Shown: positions 52,605-62,475 of the stretch, piece by piece | Position numbering within the stretch: the first letter of the stretch is position 1 | Layout: every line of letters begins with the position of its first letter | Assembly: GCF_001514305.1 (NCBI RefSeq) | Contig: NZ_KQ949105.1 | Span: 1 to 64,000 of the forward strand | Direction of reading: 5' to 3' | Source: Streptomyces dysideae | GTDB lineage: Bacteria; Actinomycetota; Actinomycetes; Streptomycetales; Streptomycetaceae | DNA: 64,000 bases | Program-made: the position numbers and the translations under genes | The notes under the pieces: model-generated | Databases searched by the model: none | What the model saw: the letters and a program-made list of their open reading frames with translations, nothing else | Told to the model about the DNA's origin: nothing

Positions 52605-54889
52605 AGTTCACGGACGGCTACTGGCTGATGCGTCCGGGCTGCACCCCGCACTTCGCCACCGAGGTCGCGGACGTCCGCGCCGACGCGAACCGCATGACCC
52701 TCTACGCCCCCGTCAAGCACGTCACCCGTCGCGGGGGCACCCTCAACAGCCCGCTGCTGAGGGTGGAGTGCTGGTCCCCGGCCGAGGGCGTGATCGGGGT
52801 GCGCACCACCCACCACGCCGGATCCGTGCGCCGGGCACCGGAGTTCGCGCTGCCCGGCGCCGAGGACGGTGCAGGCAAGGTCCGCCGCGACGGCTCGCTG
52901 CTGGAGCTCACCTCCGGTGAACTGACCCTGCGCGTCGACTCCTCCCGGCCGTGGCATCTGGAGTTCGTCGCGGACGGGCGGGTGCTGACCTCCGCAGGCG
53001 AGCGGGGCAACGGGTTCGTCACCGACGCCGAGGGCCGCCACCACATGGTCGGGCAACTCGCCCTCGGCGTGGGCGAGTCGGTGTACGGCCTGGGCGAGCG
53101 GTTCACCCCGTTCGTCAAGAACGGCCAGGCGGTCGACATCTGGCAGTCCGACGGCGGCACCAGCAGCGAGCAGGCGTACAAGAACATCCCGTTCCACCTG
53201 ACCAACCGCGGCTACGGCGTCTTCGTCAACCACCCCGGCAAGGTCAGCTACGAGGTCGGCTCGGAGAGCGTCGGCCAGGTCCAGTTCAGCGTCGAGGACC
53301 AGTCGCTGGAGTACTTCGTCGTGTACGGCCCCACCCCGAAAGAGGTCCTGGCACGCTACACCGCGCTCACCGGACGCCCCGCCCTGCCGCCGGCCTGGGC
53401 GCTGGGTCTGTGGCTGACCACGTCGTTCACCACCGACTACGACGAGGCCACGGTGGGCCGCTTCATCGACGGCATGGCCGAGCGCGGCATCCCGCTGAGC
53501 GTCTTCCACTTCGACTGCTTCTGGATGCGCGCCTACCAGTGGTGCGACTTCGACTGGGACCCCGAGACCTTCCCCGACCCGGCCGGCATGCTGGCCCGCC
53601 TCAAGGAGCGGGGACTGAAGATCTCCGCCTGGATCAACCCGTACATCGCCCAGAAGTCCCCGCTGTTCGAGGACGGCATGCGGGAAGGCCACCTCGTACG
53701 CCGTCCGGACGGCAGCGTGTGGCAGTGGGACCTGTGGCAGGCCGGCATGGCCCTGGTGGACTTCACCGACCCGGCCGCCCGCGACTGGTACACCGGCAAG
53801 TTGCGCACCCTGCTCGACCAGGGCGTCGACTGCTTCAAGACCGACTTCGGCGAGCGCGTTCCCACCGACGTGGTCTGGCACGACGGCTCCGACCCGGAGC
53901 GCATGCACAACTACTACACCCATCTCTACAACCAGGCCGTCTTCGAACTGCTGCGCGAGGAACGCGGCGAGGGCGAGGCGCTGCTCTTCGCCCGCTCGGC
54001 CACGGCCGGGGGCCAGCAGTATCCCGTGCACTGGGGCGGCGACTGCGACTCCCACTTCGTCGCCATGGCCGAGTCGCTGCGAGGCGGACTCTCCCTCGGT
54101 CTGTCCGGCTTCGGCTTCTGGAGCCACGACATCGGCGGCTTCGAAGGCACTCCCACCCCGACCGTCTTCAAGCGCTGGGTGCAGTTCGGCCTCCTGTCCT
54201 CGCACAGCCGCCTGCACGGCAGCAACTCCTACCGCGTCCCGTGGGACTACGGCGAGGAAGCCGTCGACGTCACCCGCGAGTTCACCCTCCTCAAGCACCG
54301 CCTCGCGCCCTACCTCCAGCGCGCCGCCCAGCAGGCACACGCGACGGGCGTCCCGGTGATGCGCGCCATGCTGCTGGAGTTCCCCGACGACCCCACCGCC
54401 GCCCTCCTGGACCGCCAGTACATGCTGGGCGACGACCTCCTCGTCGCCCCCGTCTTCAGCGACGACGGCACGGTCGAGTACTATGTGCCCCAGGGCACCT
54501 GGACCAACATCCTGACCGGCGCCCCGATCACCGGCCCGCGCTGGGTACGCGAGCAGCACGACTTCCACACCCTGCCGCTGCTCGCCCGCCCCGACTCGGT
54601 CATCCCCCTCGCGGCCGACGACCAACGCCCCGTCTCCGCCTGGGCGGACGGCGTCGAGCTGCGAGTCCACTCCTTCGCCGACGGAGCCGAACGCACGCTC
54701 GTGATCCCGCGCACCGACGGCCCCGGTGAGACGGCCCGCTTTCACGTACGCCGCGACGGCGACCGGCTTCTCGTGACGACCGACAGCCGGCACCCCTGGC
54801 ACCTGCGTATCGGCGGCCCGGACGGCACCCTGCACACCAGCACCGCCGGACCGGCGGCGACCGACTTCCCCTACGGGAGCGAGGACTGA
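52601..54889 (+). CDS. yicI: GH31 alpha-xylosidase (YicI-like)
   Basis: A 762-aa GH31 enzyme. Nucleophile Asp415 lies in DCFKTDFGERVPTDV, almost as in E. coli YicI. Other YicI-like blocks are GESVYGLGERFTPFVKNGQ, FHFDCFWMRAYQWCDF, MHNYYTHLYNQAVF and GFWSHDIGGFEGTPTP. No signal peptide; intracellular. It removes alpha-1,6-xylose from xyloglucan oligosaccharides, the step that defines xyloglucan use. ATG overlaps the GH3 stop (ATGA), which means GH3 and alpha-xylosidase are coupled: the pair alternately trims xylose and glucose from the chain end. Confidence 0.93.
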   Translation: MKFTDGYWLMRPGCTPHFATEVADVRADANRMTLYAPVKHVTRRGGTLNSPLLRVECWSPAEGVIGVRTTHHAGSVRRAPEFALPGAEDGAGKVRRDGSLLELTSGELTLRVDSSRPWHLEFVADGRVLTSAGERGNGFVTDAEGRHHMVGQLALGVGESVYGLGERFTPFVKNGQAVDIWQSDGGTSSEQAYKNIPFHLTNRGYGVFVNHPGKVSYEVGSESVGQVQFSVEDQSLEYFVVYGPTPKEVLARYTALTGRPALPPAWALGLWLTTSFTTDYDEATVGRFIDGMAERGIPLSVFHFDCFWMRAYQWCDFDWDPETFPDPAGMLARLKERGLKISAWINPYIAQKSPLFEDGMREGHLVRRPDGSVWQWDLWQAGMALVDFTDPAARDWYTGKLRTLLDQGVDCFKTDFGERVPTDVVWHDGSDPERMHNYYTHLYNQAVFELLREERGEGEALLFARSATAGGQQYPVHWGGDCDSHFVAMAESLRGGLSLGLSGFGFWSHDIGGFEGTPTPTVFKRWVQFGLLSSHSRLHGSNSYRVPWDYGEEAVDVTREFTLLKHRLAPYLQRAAQQAHATGVPVMRAMLLEFPDDPTAALLDRQYMLGDDLLVAPVFSDDGTVEYYVPQGTWTNILTGAPITGPRWVREQHDFHTLPLLARPDSVIPLAADDQRPVSAWADGVELRVHSFADGAERTLVIPRTDGPGETARFHVRRDGDRLLVTTDSRHPWHLRIGGPDGTLHTSTAGPAATDFPYGSED

Positions 54890-54894
54890 AGCCA

Positions 54895-55140
54895 TGTCCG
54901 AGCAGCCGTGGTCCACGGAGCCGAGTTCGGCATCATCGTCCACCCAGGCATCCACGCTGTCCACGCCGCGGCCGAGTCCGGGTCCTTCTGCGGGGGCGAC
55001 GTCCCCCACCGGCAGTACATGAACCGGCTCCACGGATCCACCGTCGCTCACCACTACCCAAGCCCGGACTGCCCCACCGACTGCCTCCACCAGGGCCGCC
55101 TCGCTCTGCGGTACCCCGACCACGGCAACCTGAACGTCGC
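54895..55140 (+). pseudogene. Decayed GH29 alpha-L-fucosidase fragment
   Basis: ATG at 54895 gives MSEQPW, then the frame shifts. In the neighbouring frame the reading continues AEFGIIVHPGIHAVHAAAES and later RQYMNRLHGSTVAHHY. This corresponds to the N-terminal FGIFxHWGIYAV...YMxxL...F region of GH29 fucosidases, with substitutions at key sites (P for W after VH). Similarity fades after about 55100. It is the first 70-80 residues of a lost enzyme at the end of the GH3-GH31 operon. The rest of the 542-bp gap to 55431 shows nothing recognisable. Confidence 0.55.
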
Positions 55141-55431
55141 TCAGCACACCCGGGCCGAAAGCATGCGGGCGCGGCCCGCACCGCTCCCACTCCAACACCC
55201 GGACCACGTCGGCGTCACCCACCCACCACCCCGCCCGCCGGCCGGACAGGGCACCCCCGAACGCCCCAGTCGGAACTCTGCCTGACCATCGACGACACCG
55301 GGGCCGCACCACGACCACCTCCATTCGATCTCCGGTTGACGCGCTGTCTCACCGGGGCCATCGCCGTGTGCGGCAGCCCAGCCGGAAGCGGTTCGTCACC
55401 GGCAACCGAACCGAAAGGGATCCCCCTCAGC

Positions 55432-57453
55432 ATGTACCAGCACGCCGGAGCCGCGATCGAGCGGCGCACCGACCACGAGTCTCTGCGCATCGAACCGTGG
55501 GGTCCGCACGCGGTTCGCGTACGCGCCGCGGCCGACACGATCGACACAGCCCTCACCTGGGCCTTGGACCTGCCGCCGCGCGAAGCGGAGGAGGCGCGCG
55601 TGCTCGTCCGCGAGGACGGAACGGCCCGGCTGGTCAACGGGCACATCACCGTCGAGGCCGACGCGGACGGTCGCTTGCGCTTCCTGCGTACGGCGGGCGA
55701 GGGCGAACGTACGGCGGGCGAGGGCGAAGGGCGCGAACTCCTGGCGGAGAAGCCCCCGTACCCCATCTGTCCCGGCCCTCGCGTGCACGCACCGCGCGGC
55801 GACGGCACCTATGCCGCCGAGCAGATCTTCCAGGCGTACGAGGGCGAGCGTCTGCACGGCCTCGGCCAGCAACTCCACGGCCGCCTGGACAACAAGGGCT
55901 GCGTCATCGACCTCGTCCAGCGCAACACCGCGGTGACGATCCCCTTCCTGCACTCGTCCCGGGGCTACGGACTGCTGTGGAACAACCCGGCCATGGGCCG
56001 GGTGGAACTGGGTGCGGACGCCACCCGTTGGGTCGCCGAGCAGACTCGCCAGATCGACTACTGGATCGTCGCCGGTGACACCCCGGCCGAGATCCTGGCC
56101 GCGTACGCCGACGCCACCGGTCACCCGCCGTTGCTGCCCGACTGGGCGACGGGTTTCTGGCAGTCCAAGCTGCGCTACCGCACCCAGGACGAACTCCTCG
56201 CCGTCGCTCGCGAACACCACCGCCGCGGCCTGCCGATGTCGGTGATCGTGTGCGACTTCTTCCACTGGACCCGTATGGGCGACTGGTCCTTCGACCCCGA
56301 GGACTGGCCGGATCCGGCCGCCATGATCAAGGAACTCGACTCCCTCGGCGTTCGGCTCATCGTGTCTGTCTGGCCCAACCTGGAGGCCGACAGCGCCAAC
56401 TACGACGCCCTGCGCACCAGCGGCGGCCTGGTCCGTGACAGCCAGGGCGGCCTGCTGCGTCAACCCTGGCCGGCCCGGAGCGACGGCGAGCAGTACGTCC
56501 CGATGGCGTACTACGACGCCACCCACCCCGGCGCACGCCGCCTGCTGTGGGAGCAACTGCGCGCCAACTACGCGGATCTCGGTGTCGTGGCCTTCTGGCT
56601 CGACGCCTGTGAACCCGACCTGTCACCGGAACTCGCACGGCGTGCCGTCTATGGCGCCGGGCCGGGGCCGCAGGTCGGCAACGCGTTCGCTCATCTCCAC
56701 GCGCGGGCCGTCGCCGAGGGGCTGCGCGAATCCGGCGACGACCGCCCGCTGAGCCTGATCCGAGCGGCCTGGGCGGGCAGCCAGCGATACGGCGCCGCGC
56801 TCTGGTCCGGAGACATCCCGGCGACCTTCGACTCCCTGGCCACCCAGATCCGCGCCGGCCTGAACGTCGCCATGAGCGGAATCCCCTGGTGGCACACCGA
56901 CATCGGCGGCTTCATGGGAGGGCACCCGGACGACCCGGCATACCGGGAACTGCTCGTCCGGTGGTTCCAGTACGGCACCTTCAGCCCCGTCATGCGCCTG
57001 CACGGCGACCGCGAGCCGAACCAGCCCTTCAGCACGTCGATGAGCGGCGGCCCCAACGAGGTCTGGTCGTACGGCGAGGAGGCCTACCCGATCCTGCGCG
57101 ACCACCTCCTGCTGCGCGAGCGCCTGCGTCCCTATCTGCACGACCTCGCCGAGACCGCTCACCGGACCGGCGCCCCGCCCATGCGTCCGCTGTTCTTCGA
57201 CTTCCCCGACGACGAGACGGCCTGGGACGTCGACGACCAGTACCTGCTCGGCCCTGACCTGCTCGTCGCTCCGGTCACGGAGTTGGGCGCCCGCGCGCGG
57301 ACCGTCCACCTGCCCCGCGGGGCCCGATGGACCGACACCGCGACGGGGGCGGAACACGAGGGCGGCACGACGTTGTCCGTCGCAGCGCCGCTCGAGCGGA
57401 TTCCCGTCTTCGTACGCGCGGGTTCACCCCTCGCCCGGACGCGCGTCTACTGA
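55432..57453 (+). CDS. GH31 alpha-glycosidase, second type
   Basis: A 673-aa GH31 enzyme of a different subgroup from the preceding one. Nucleophile Asp391 in FWLDACEPDLS; substrate-binding blocks LHGLGQQLHGRLDNKGCV, GFWQSKLRYRTQDEL, PWWHTDIGGFMGG and HGDREPNQPF, as in alpha-xylosidases of the XylS/BoGH31-like type. Near residues 86-99 there is an exact 21-bp tandem duplication encoding RTAGEGE twice (55687-55707 and 55708-55728). No signal peptide. The start ATG 55432 has AAAGGGA about 10 nt upstream. Alpha-xylosidase is most likely; alpha-glucosidase not excluded. Confidence 0.87.
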   Translation: MYQHAGAAIERRTDHESLRIEPWGPHAVRVRAAADTIDTALTWALDLPPREAEEARVLVREDGTARLVNGHITVEADADGRLRFLRTAGEGERTAGEGEGRELLAEKPPYPICPGPRVHAPRGDGTYAAEQIFQAYEGERLHGLGQQLHGRLDNKGCVIDLVQRNTAVTIPFLHSSRGYGLLWNNPAMGRVELGADATRWVAEQTRQIDYWIVAGDTPAEILAAYADATGHPPLLPDWATGFWQSKLRYRTQDELLAVAREHHRRGLPMSVIVCDFFHWTRMGDWSFDPEDWPDPAAMIKELDSLGVRLIVSVWPNLEADSANYDALRTSGGLVRDSQGGLLRQPWPARSDGEQYVPMAYYDATHPGARRLLWEQLRANYADLGVVAFWLDACEPDLSPELARRAVYGAGPGPQVGNAFAHLHARAVAEGLRESGDDRPLSLIRAAWAGSQRYGAALWSGDIPATFDSLATQIRAGLNVAMSGIPWWHTDIGGFMGGHPDDPAYRELLVRWFQYGTFSPVMRLHGDREPNQPFSTSMSGGPNEVWSYGEEAYPILRDHLLLRERLRPYLHDLAETAHRTGAPPMRPLFFDFPDDETAWDVDDQYLLGPDLLVAPVTELGARARTVHLPRGARWTDTATGAEHEGGTTLSVAAPLERIPVFVRAGSPLARTRVY

Positions 57454-57479
57454 CGAAGGCCCGCGGACACTCGGTCACT

Positions 57480-57510
57480 GTGCCCCCGCCCCCGCCGGAG
57501 GCGGGGGCAC
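57480..57510 (+). terminator. Hairpin terminator after GH31
   Basis: Perfect 11-bp inverted repeat GTGCCCCCGCC (57480-57490) and GGCGGGGGCAC (57500-57510) with a 9-nt loop, 27 bp beyond the GH31 stop. Confidence 0.75.
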
Positions 57511-58119
57511 CGCATGCCGTCACAGGCCGACGATCCGCCACTCCTGAACCAAGGGAGGTCGTCGCTCTGGGAGCTCGCTTCCTCGTCGAAGGTGCCGACG
57601 CTGAGGCCGGCGTCGACGTTGCAGCAGCCCGGACGATGGCGGCCTGCGTCTGGTGCTGTGTCCGCTGGGCACGGAGCCGTCGTACCGCGTGATGGGGCTG
57701 TCGGACTGCGGGTAGCGACTCTTGGGCGCGCATTTCGACGTGCCGTTGCTCTTGAGCATCGCTGTGACGCGCCCACTGGTAAAGGCACGTCGATGCACGG
57801 CTACGGCGTCACGATCCCGTCGCCGGTGCGGTGCTCGGCGGTCTGCGAGTCGCCTCCACGGGAGACCGGTGCACGTGGAGCACGACTCAACGCCCTTCTT
57901 GCCGGGGCGGTCGACATGGAGCAGCGCACGGGCCTGGTCGCCCTCGACGGAGGGCCCCTCCGATCGGAGGCCGCCGGCTCCGCCTCCCGCAACCGTCTCA
58001 TTGGTCCGGGACCTGACAGCACCACCTGGTGGGCATAGAGATCGGCGGTGGTGCCGTCAGGCGAAAGACGAGCCGACTTGGCGTGGTCCGGGCATGTGTC
58101 AGGTCGTCGGAGGTGTACC
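57511..58119. other. Intergenic region, no gene recognised
   Basis: About 600 bp between the GH31 terminator and the GH29 stop. Open frames exist on both strands but none has family motifs, a good start site and consistent codon bias. It looks like decayed or spacer DNA. Confidence 0.5.
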
Positions 58120-59577
58120 TCAAGACCGCAGTTCGGGGATCGGCCCGGTGAAGGTCAGTTTGACGGTGTATGCGGGGGCGCTGAACGGTGCTGTCGACGG
58201 CAGGGTGATGTGCAGGCCGTTCTCGTCTTGACGGTGGTCGCGCAGGGGGACGTAGTCGCCTGCCATGGGGCCGAGCAGGTGTACCGACCGCAGAGAGCCC
58301 AGATCGATGAGGGCCTTCGTGAGCGTGGTGATGGCGAGGCTGCCGACGGGCCAGCCGAGGGCCGTCGCGTACAGCACCGTGTTCTGCTTGTTCCGGGTGA
58401 AGCGGATGTCCCTGTTGGTACCGGCCATCGCCTCGGTGAACGATCCACCGCCCATGGTGGTCGGTCCTTCGCCGTGGACGGTCCAGGCCCGGGTGCCGTA
58501 GAGGGACTCGCCGAAGCGGCGCAGGTAGCCGCCGATACCCTGCAGGATGGTCCGCTGCTCCTCCGGGATGGCGCCGTCGGCCGTGGGGGAGATGTTGAGC
58601 AGCATGTTGCCGTTCTTGCTGACCCGGTCGATCAGGGAGTGCAGTATCTCTTCGAGTGAGTGGTAGGTGATGTCGGTGGTGTGGCACCAGGTGGAGCGGG
58701 CGACGATGTCGTCGGTGAGCCAGTACGGGCGGGTCACCTCGGCGGGCCCGCCGCGTTCGTAGTCGTAGACCTGGCCCTTGTCGTTGAAGCCGTCCTTGTA
58801 GGTGGCGACGACCTCTGAGCCCCACTCGTCGGCCCGGTTGTAGTAGTGAGCAAGGAACTCCAGGGCCGTCGACTCGTCCACCTGGTCCAGGTTGACGTCC
58901 TGCCAGAGGATGTCGGGGCGGGCGAGGTCGATCACTTCCCTGAGCTTGTCCAGCCACAACCGGTTCTCCGCCGCCGGACCCAGCTGCCCGTACAGCTTGC
59001 GCAGTGTCGGCTCGGACTGGGGTGGGACGTGGTCGAAGAACCCGGTGAAGTGGAACGCGTGGTGCATCGCGACCAGCACCTTCAGGCCCTGGGCCCGGTA
59101 GGCCCGGGCGAACGAGTCCAGCAGGTTTAGACGAGGCCCTTTGGCGACGGAGTTCCATTCGTTGACCCGGCTGTCCCACATCGAGAAGCCGTCGTGGTGT
59201 TCCGCCACCGGACCGGCGAAGCGTGCACCGGCGTCGGCGATCAGCTGTGCCCACTCGTCGGGGTCGAAGAGGCCGCCGGCGGACCTCAGCTTCGGGGCGA
59301 ACCGCACGAACCTGCCTGACTTGTCGTGGCCGCCGTCGATGAAGCGGTGGTAGGGCCATGTCGAAGGGTCGCCGTACGTCTGGATGTGGTGCCGGTGGAC
59401 GGGGTGGTCGGGAATGTACATATCGCGCGGGTACCACTCGTTGTTGAAGGCGGGGACGCTGAACGCGCCCCAGTGGTGGTAGATGCCGAACTTGGCGTCC
59501 TGGAACCACTCCGGCGCCGGGACGTGCCGGTCGACCGAAGACCAGGTCGGTGTGTAGATCATCGCTGCCTTGTCCAT
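58120..59577 (-). CDS. GH29 alpha-L-fucosidase
   Basis: About 485 residues. The GH29 barrel opens with AKFGIYHHWGAFSVPAFNNEW, continues with AGARFAGPVAEHHDGFSMWD and VLVAMHHAFHFTGFF. The nucleophile is probably the Asp in DILWQDVNLDQ. The block KNGNMLLNISPTADGAIPEE is the usual GH29 end-of-barrel signature. A C-terminal beta-sandwich of about 120 residues follows. No signal peptide is evident. The exact start is uncertain: ATG 59577 is taken, ATG 59562 and GTG 59625 are possible, and none has a strong ribosome site. It lies 79 bp after GH5 in the same direction. Fucose removal fits fucosylated xyloglucan. Confidence 0.88.
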   Translation of the reverse strand: MDKAAMIYTPTWSSVDRHVPAPEWFQDAKFGIYHHWGAFSVPAFNNEWYPRDMYIPDHPVHRHHIQTYGDPSTWPYHRFIDGGHDKSGRFVRFAPKLRSAGGLFDPDEWAQLIADAGARFAGPVAEHHDGFSMWDSRVNEWNSVAKGPRLNLLDSFARAYRAQGLKVLVAMHHAFHFTGFFDHVPPQSEPTLRKLYGQLGPAAENRLWLDKLREVIDLARPDILWQDVNLDQVDESTALEFLAHYYNRADEWGSEVVATYKDGFNDKGQVYDYERGGPAEVTRPYWLTDDIVARSTWCHTTDITYHSLEEILHSLIDRVSKNGNMLLNISPTADGAIPEEQRTILQGIGGYLRRFGESLYGTRAWTVHGEGPTTMGGGSFTEAMAGTNRDIRFTRNKQNTVLYATALGWPVGSLAITTLTKALIDLGSLRSVHLLGPMAGDYVPLRDHRQDENGLHITLPSTAPFSAPAYTVKLTFTGPIPELRS

Positions 59578-59656
59578 AGGGGAGCATCCGGTCGATGGCC
59601 GTGGCGGGTTGGAAGCCGGGATCACTTCCGGCCCGCCACGGCCGGGGCGGGTTGGT

Positions 59657-61459
59657 TCAGGACGTGGTGCCGGTGACCGTGCTCCCCGACTTGGTCACCT
59701 GGTACGTCACCGTGTCGCTGCTCCAGAAGTGGAAGGTGAGGGTCACGGGCTTGCCGTCGGCGACTTCCGCGAAGAAGGCGGAGGTGAGGGTGATCCTGTT
59801 GTCGGCGTAGCGCGGTGAGAAGGACTTGTTGAACTCCTTGTAGGAGGTCCATTCGGCGGGGCCGGCGTTGCTGCCGTCGGCGTACTTGGCTTCCATCGTC
59901 GCCAGCAGGTCACCCCGGAACTGTGCGGGGACGGCGAAGGAGTCGGTCGTCCCGGTCGCGTTCGACAGCACGGGTGTGTCGTTGGTGATGACGCGGATCG
60001 GCCAGGGGACGCCCTGGGAGAAGTGCGCCTGGAGTGTCGTGTTGACGCCGTAGGCGCGGTCGCCCACCAGCCGGGTGAGTGCGGCCGCCTTGAGGGTGAG
60101 CTGGTTGCCCGAGAGCGTGTAGTCCTGGCCTTGTACCAGTGTGGTGTTGCCCTGCTTGAGGGACCTGAAGCTGGTTCCGTTGGGGTTGAGGGTGAGCGTC
60201 TGGTCCGTGATGGGGGCGGACTTCCGTACGAAGACCAGGTCCGACGACGCGGTTCCGGAGCGCGTCGTCCAGCTGGACTTGAGCTGGGCGAACAGGACGG
60301 GGTCACGCTGCTGCAGCGTCTCGCGGTTCAGGAACGAGCCGGCGTCCCACAATTGGGTGGTGACCCCGTTGATGCGCGCCTGGTGGCCGAGCGCCTCGAA
60401 GTACTTCAGGGCCTCGCCGTACTCGACACTGGCGGGCTGGGTGTAATCGGGGTAGCTGAGCAGGCTGTACTCGCCGAGGACGACGGGGATGCCGCGGGCC
60501 ACGAACTTGCTGTTCATCAGTCCGAAGGCGGTGTTCATGTCCTGCACGACGTTGTCGTCGAACCGTGTGCCGCCGGCGATGTTCACGCTGAACGGCCAGT
60601 AGCCGTAGAAGTGCACGCTCGCGATCAGCCGCGGGTCGTTGAGCGACTGGATGATGGTGTACAGGGCGTCCATGCGAGCCGCGTCCGGGGCGTTGCCCAG
60701 GGTGGGCAACTCCAGCAGGCGTGTGGTGTTGTTGCCGCCCGACTGGCGCACGATGGTATGGAACGACTTGATCAGTTCGTTGAGCAAGGGGGTCGCCTCG
60801 GCGTCGCCGAACCCCTCGAACTGGGGTTCGTTGACGGCCTCCAGGACCAGCTTGTCCGGATGGTTCTTGAACGTGTCCGCGATCTGGGTCCAGGTCCTGT
60901 CGAAGCGGGTCCGTACGCCGTCGTGGTCGGTGGGCATCTTCATGATCCACTGCCACGAGTCGTGGTGGACGTTCAGCACCACGTAGAGCCCGTCGGCGAG
61001 CGCCCAGTCGACCACCTGCTTCACCCGGTTCATGAACACCGGGTCGATGGTGTAGTTCGGGCCCGGGCCTTGGTGGTCGGTCCAGGTCACGGGGATCCGG
61101 ACGCTGTTGAAACCGTCAGCGCGGATGGCGTCGAACAGGGCCTTGGTGATCGGGGGGTTTCCCCACGAGGTCTCGTCGGGGATGGCGTCCAGCGTGTTGC
61201 CGATGTTCGTGCCGGGCTGCATCTCGGCCACGGCCGCCATCGCGCTGTGGGGGACTTTGGAGGCGGGCTGCCGTCTGGCGCCGGCCGACTGGACGGAGTC
61301 GACGCCGGCGGCACAACTGGTCTGTGCTGCCCGGCAGTTGGTCGCCGCCCGGGCGCTCGTGGGGAGCGTTCCCCCGGTGCCGGCGACGAGCAGTGCGAGG
61401 AGGGCGGCTACGGTCAGGCGGACTCGCCATCGGATCGACCGTGGCAGTGTTGAGTGCAT
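59657..61459 (-). CDS. Second secreted GH5 endoglucanase with X2 module
   Basis: A 600-aa paralogue of the GH5 at 39178-40941 with the same architecture: signal peptide (SIRWRVRLTVAALLALLVAG), GH5_4-like barrel (GNTLDAIPDETSWGNPPITK, acid/base Glu in EAVNEPQF, nucleophile Glu in VVLGEYSLL), X2 module (KSAPITDQTLTLNPNGTSF) and the same C-terminal beta domain (FRGDLLATMEAKYADGSNAG). Between signal peptide and barrel there is a segment with two Cys (NCRAAQTSC) absent from the other copy. ATG at 61459 has GGAGG upstream; the longer open frame to 61729 is not used. It heads the unit with GH29. Confidence 0.92.
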   Translation of the reverse strand: MHSTLPRSIRWRVRLTVAALLALLVAGTGGTLPTSARAATNCRAAQTSCAAGVDSVQSAGARRQPASKVPHSAMAAVAEMQPGTNIGNTLDAIPDETSWGNPPITKALFDAIRADGFNSVRIPVTWTDHQGPGPNYTIDPVFMNRVKQVVDWALADGLYVVLNVHHDSWQWIMKMPTDHDGVRTRFDRTWTQIADTFKNHPDKLVLEAVNEPQFEGFGDAEATPLLNELIKSFHTIVRQSGGNNTTRLLELPTLGNAPDAARMDALYTIIQSLNDPRLIASVHFYGYWPFSVNIAGGTRFDDNVVQDMNTAFGLMNSKFVARGIPVVLGEYSLLSYPDYTQPASVEYGEALKYFEALGHQARINGVTTQLWDAGSFLNRETLQQRDPVLFAQLKSSWTTRSGTASSDLVFVRKSAPITDQTLTLNPNGTSFRSLKQGNTTLVQGQDYTLSGNQLTLKAAALTRLVGDRAYGVNTTLQAHFSQGVPWPIRVITNDTPVLSNATGTTDSFAVPAQFRGDLLATMEAKYADGSNAGPAEWTSYKEFNKSFSPRYADNRITLTSAFFAEVADGKPVTLTFHFWSSDTVTYQVTKSGSTVTGTTS

Positions 61460-62334
61460 GACACCTCCGGTTCGGGGTGGGCCCGTGCCTCCACGGCACG
61501 GGATGTGTCGCGACTGGGCTCGGTCGTCGGCCGGTTTGCAGGTGGTGGGTGCAACGCCGAGCGTTACTCGACTCGCGCAAGTGATGGCGGTGGTGATAGC
61601 GGCTCTTCGGGGCGGGGTGGCTCGCCGTGTCCTGTTGAGGCAGGGCGAGATTGTGAAGCTCACCCTTCTCGCAAAGGCAAGTTTCGCTGATGCGTCCCGA
61701 TAGTTTCTGGAGGAGGGTACTAGGCGCACGGTGGTGGGGCAACGGTTCTCTCAGCCGCGCAGGATTCGGGATCCCGGTTTCGGTTCACCCTTGCCCGCCG
61801 ACAGGCGGAGTCCGGGATGCGGGCGCGATGCCGGCTTCGACACGGTCGGCGGCGCCGGCCGGCTGCGGCTTCGCATGGCCGCCGGTGGCGTCCCCCGCGA
61901 AATGGTGCAGGGGTGCGGAGTGGGTAACTCCGCAGGTCACTGTCCGGCCGGGGTCGGCGCTCCGGCTGAGCGCCGCTTCCGGGGACGCACGCGGTCGAGG
62001 AACTCCTGACGGCGTGCACCGCAGAGCCGTTCCCTCGAGTGCGGCGGTCCGGATCCCTGCACCACTTCGCGGGACGCTGCCTGGACGCGGGCGCACCGGT
62101 CCGGGTGGGCGTCTCTCGGCTGGGCAACGGCAGGAGGTCCTTGCGGAGGGCTGCGAGCGGTGAACGGCGCGGCACGAGCCGCGCTCTCGTCCTCGAGTAG
62201 AGCCCCCGAACGGGCGGGCACACGCAGTCCCTGGCAGGAAGTTCAGCTCAGAAACTTTCGCAGTATTCGAGTATCGATTTCTCTCGTGGAGCCCTTGCGG
62301 GCCAGGGAAGGGCACGCTTAACCTCTCGGAGGTA
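61460..62334. other. Region upstream of GH5, no gene recognised
   Basis: It holds the promoter of the GH5-GH29 unit next to 61460. Open frames on both strands (for example 61690-62163) are R/G/P-rich without motifs. I see no supported gene, RNA or repeat. Confidence 0.45.
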
Positions 62335-62348
62335 TCGAAGCGCTTCGA
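62335..62348. promoter_or_regulatory. GAAGCGCTTC palindrome, copy 3
   Basis: TCGAAGCGCTTCGA, a 14-bp perfect palindrome containing the same 10-bp core as the two copies near 49.6 kb. It precedes the decayed short frame at 62476, consistent with a former regulated glycan gene. Confidence 0.55.
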
Positions 62349-62475
62349 AAGCGGCCACCTGCGGAGACTCGTGTCCCACTCGAGGCTGTGCGGCGGCATC
62401 CGCTCGCTCCCGCTTCACGCCTTGAACCGCGATAACTCCAAGACGCTCCGTCATGGAACCTTGAGGGCCACCACC

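Noticed and set aside
57514..58038. 174-codon frame between GH31 and GH29
   Set aside because: No motif, poor start context, and competing frames on both strands.
61690..62163. 157-codon frame upstream of GH5
   Set aside because: No family motif or convincing codon pattern; Arg/Gly/Pro-rich.
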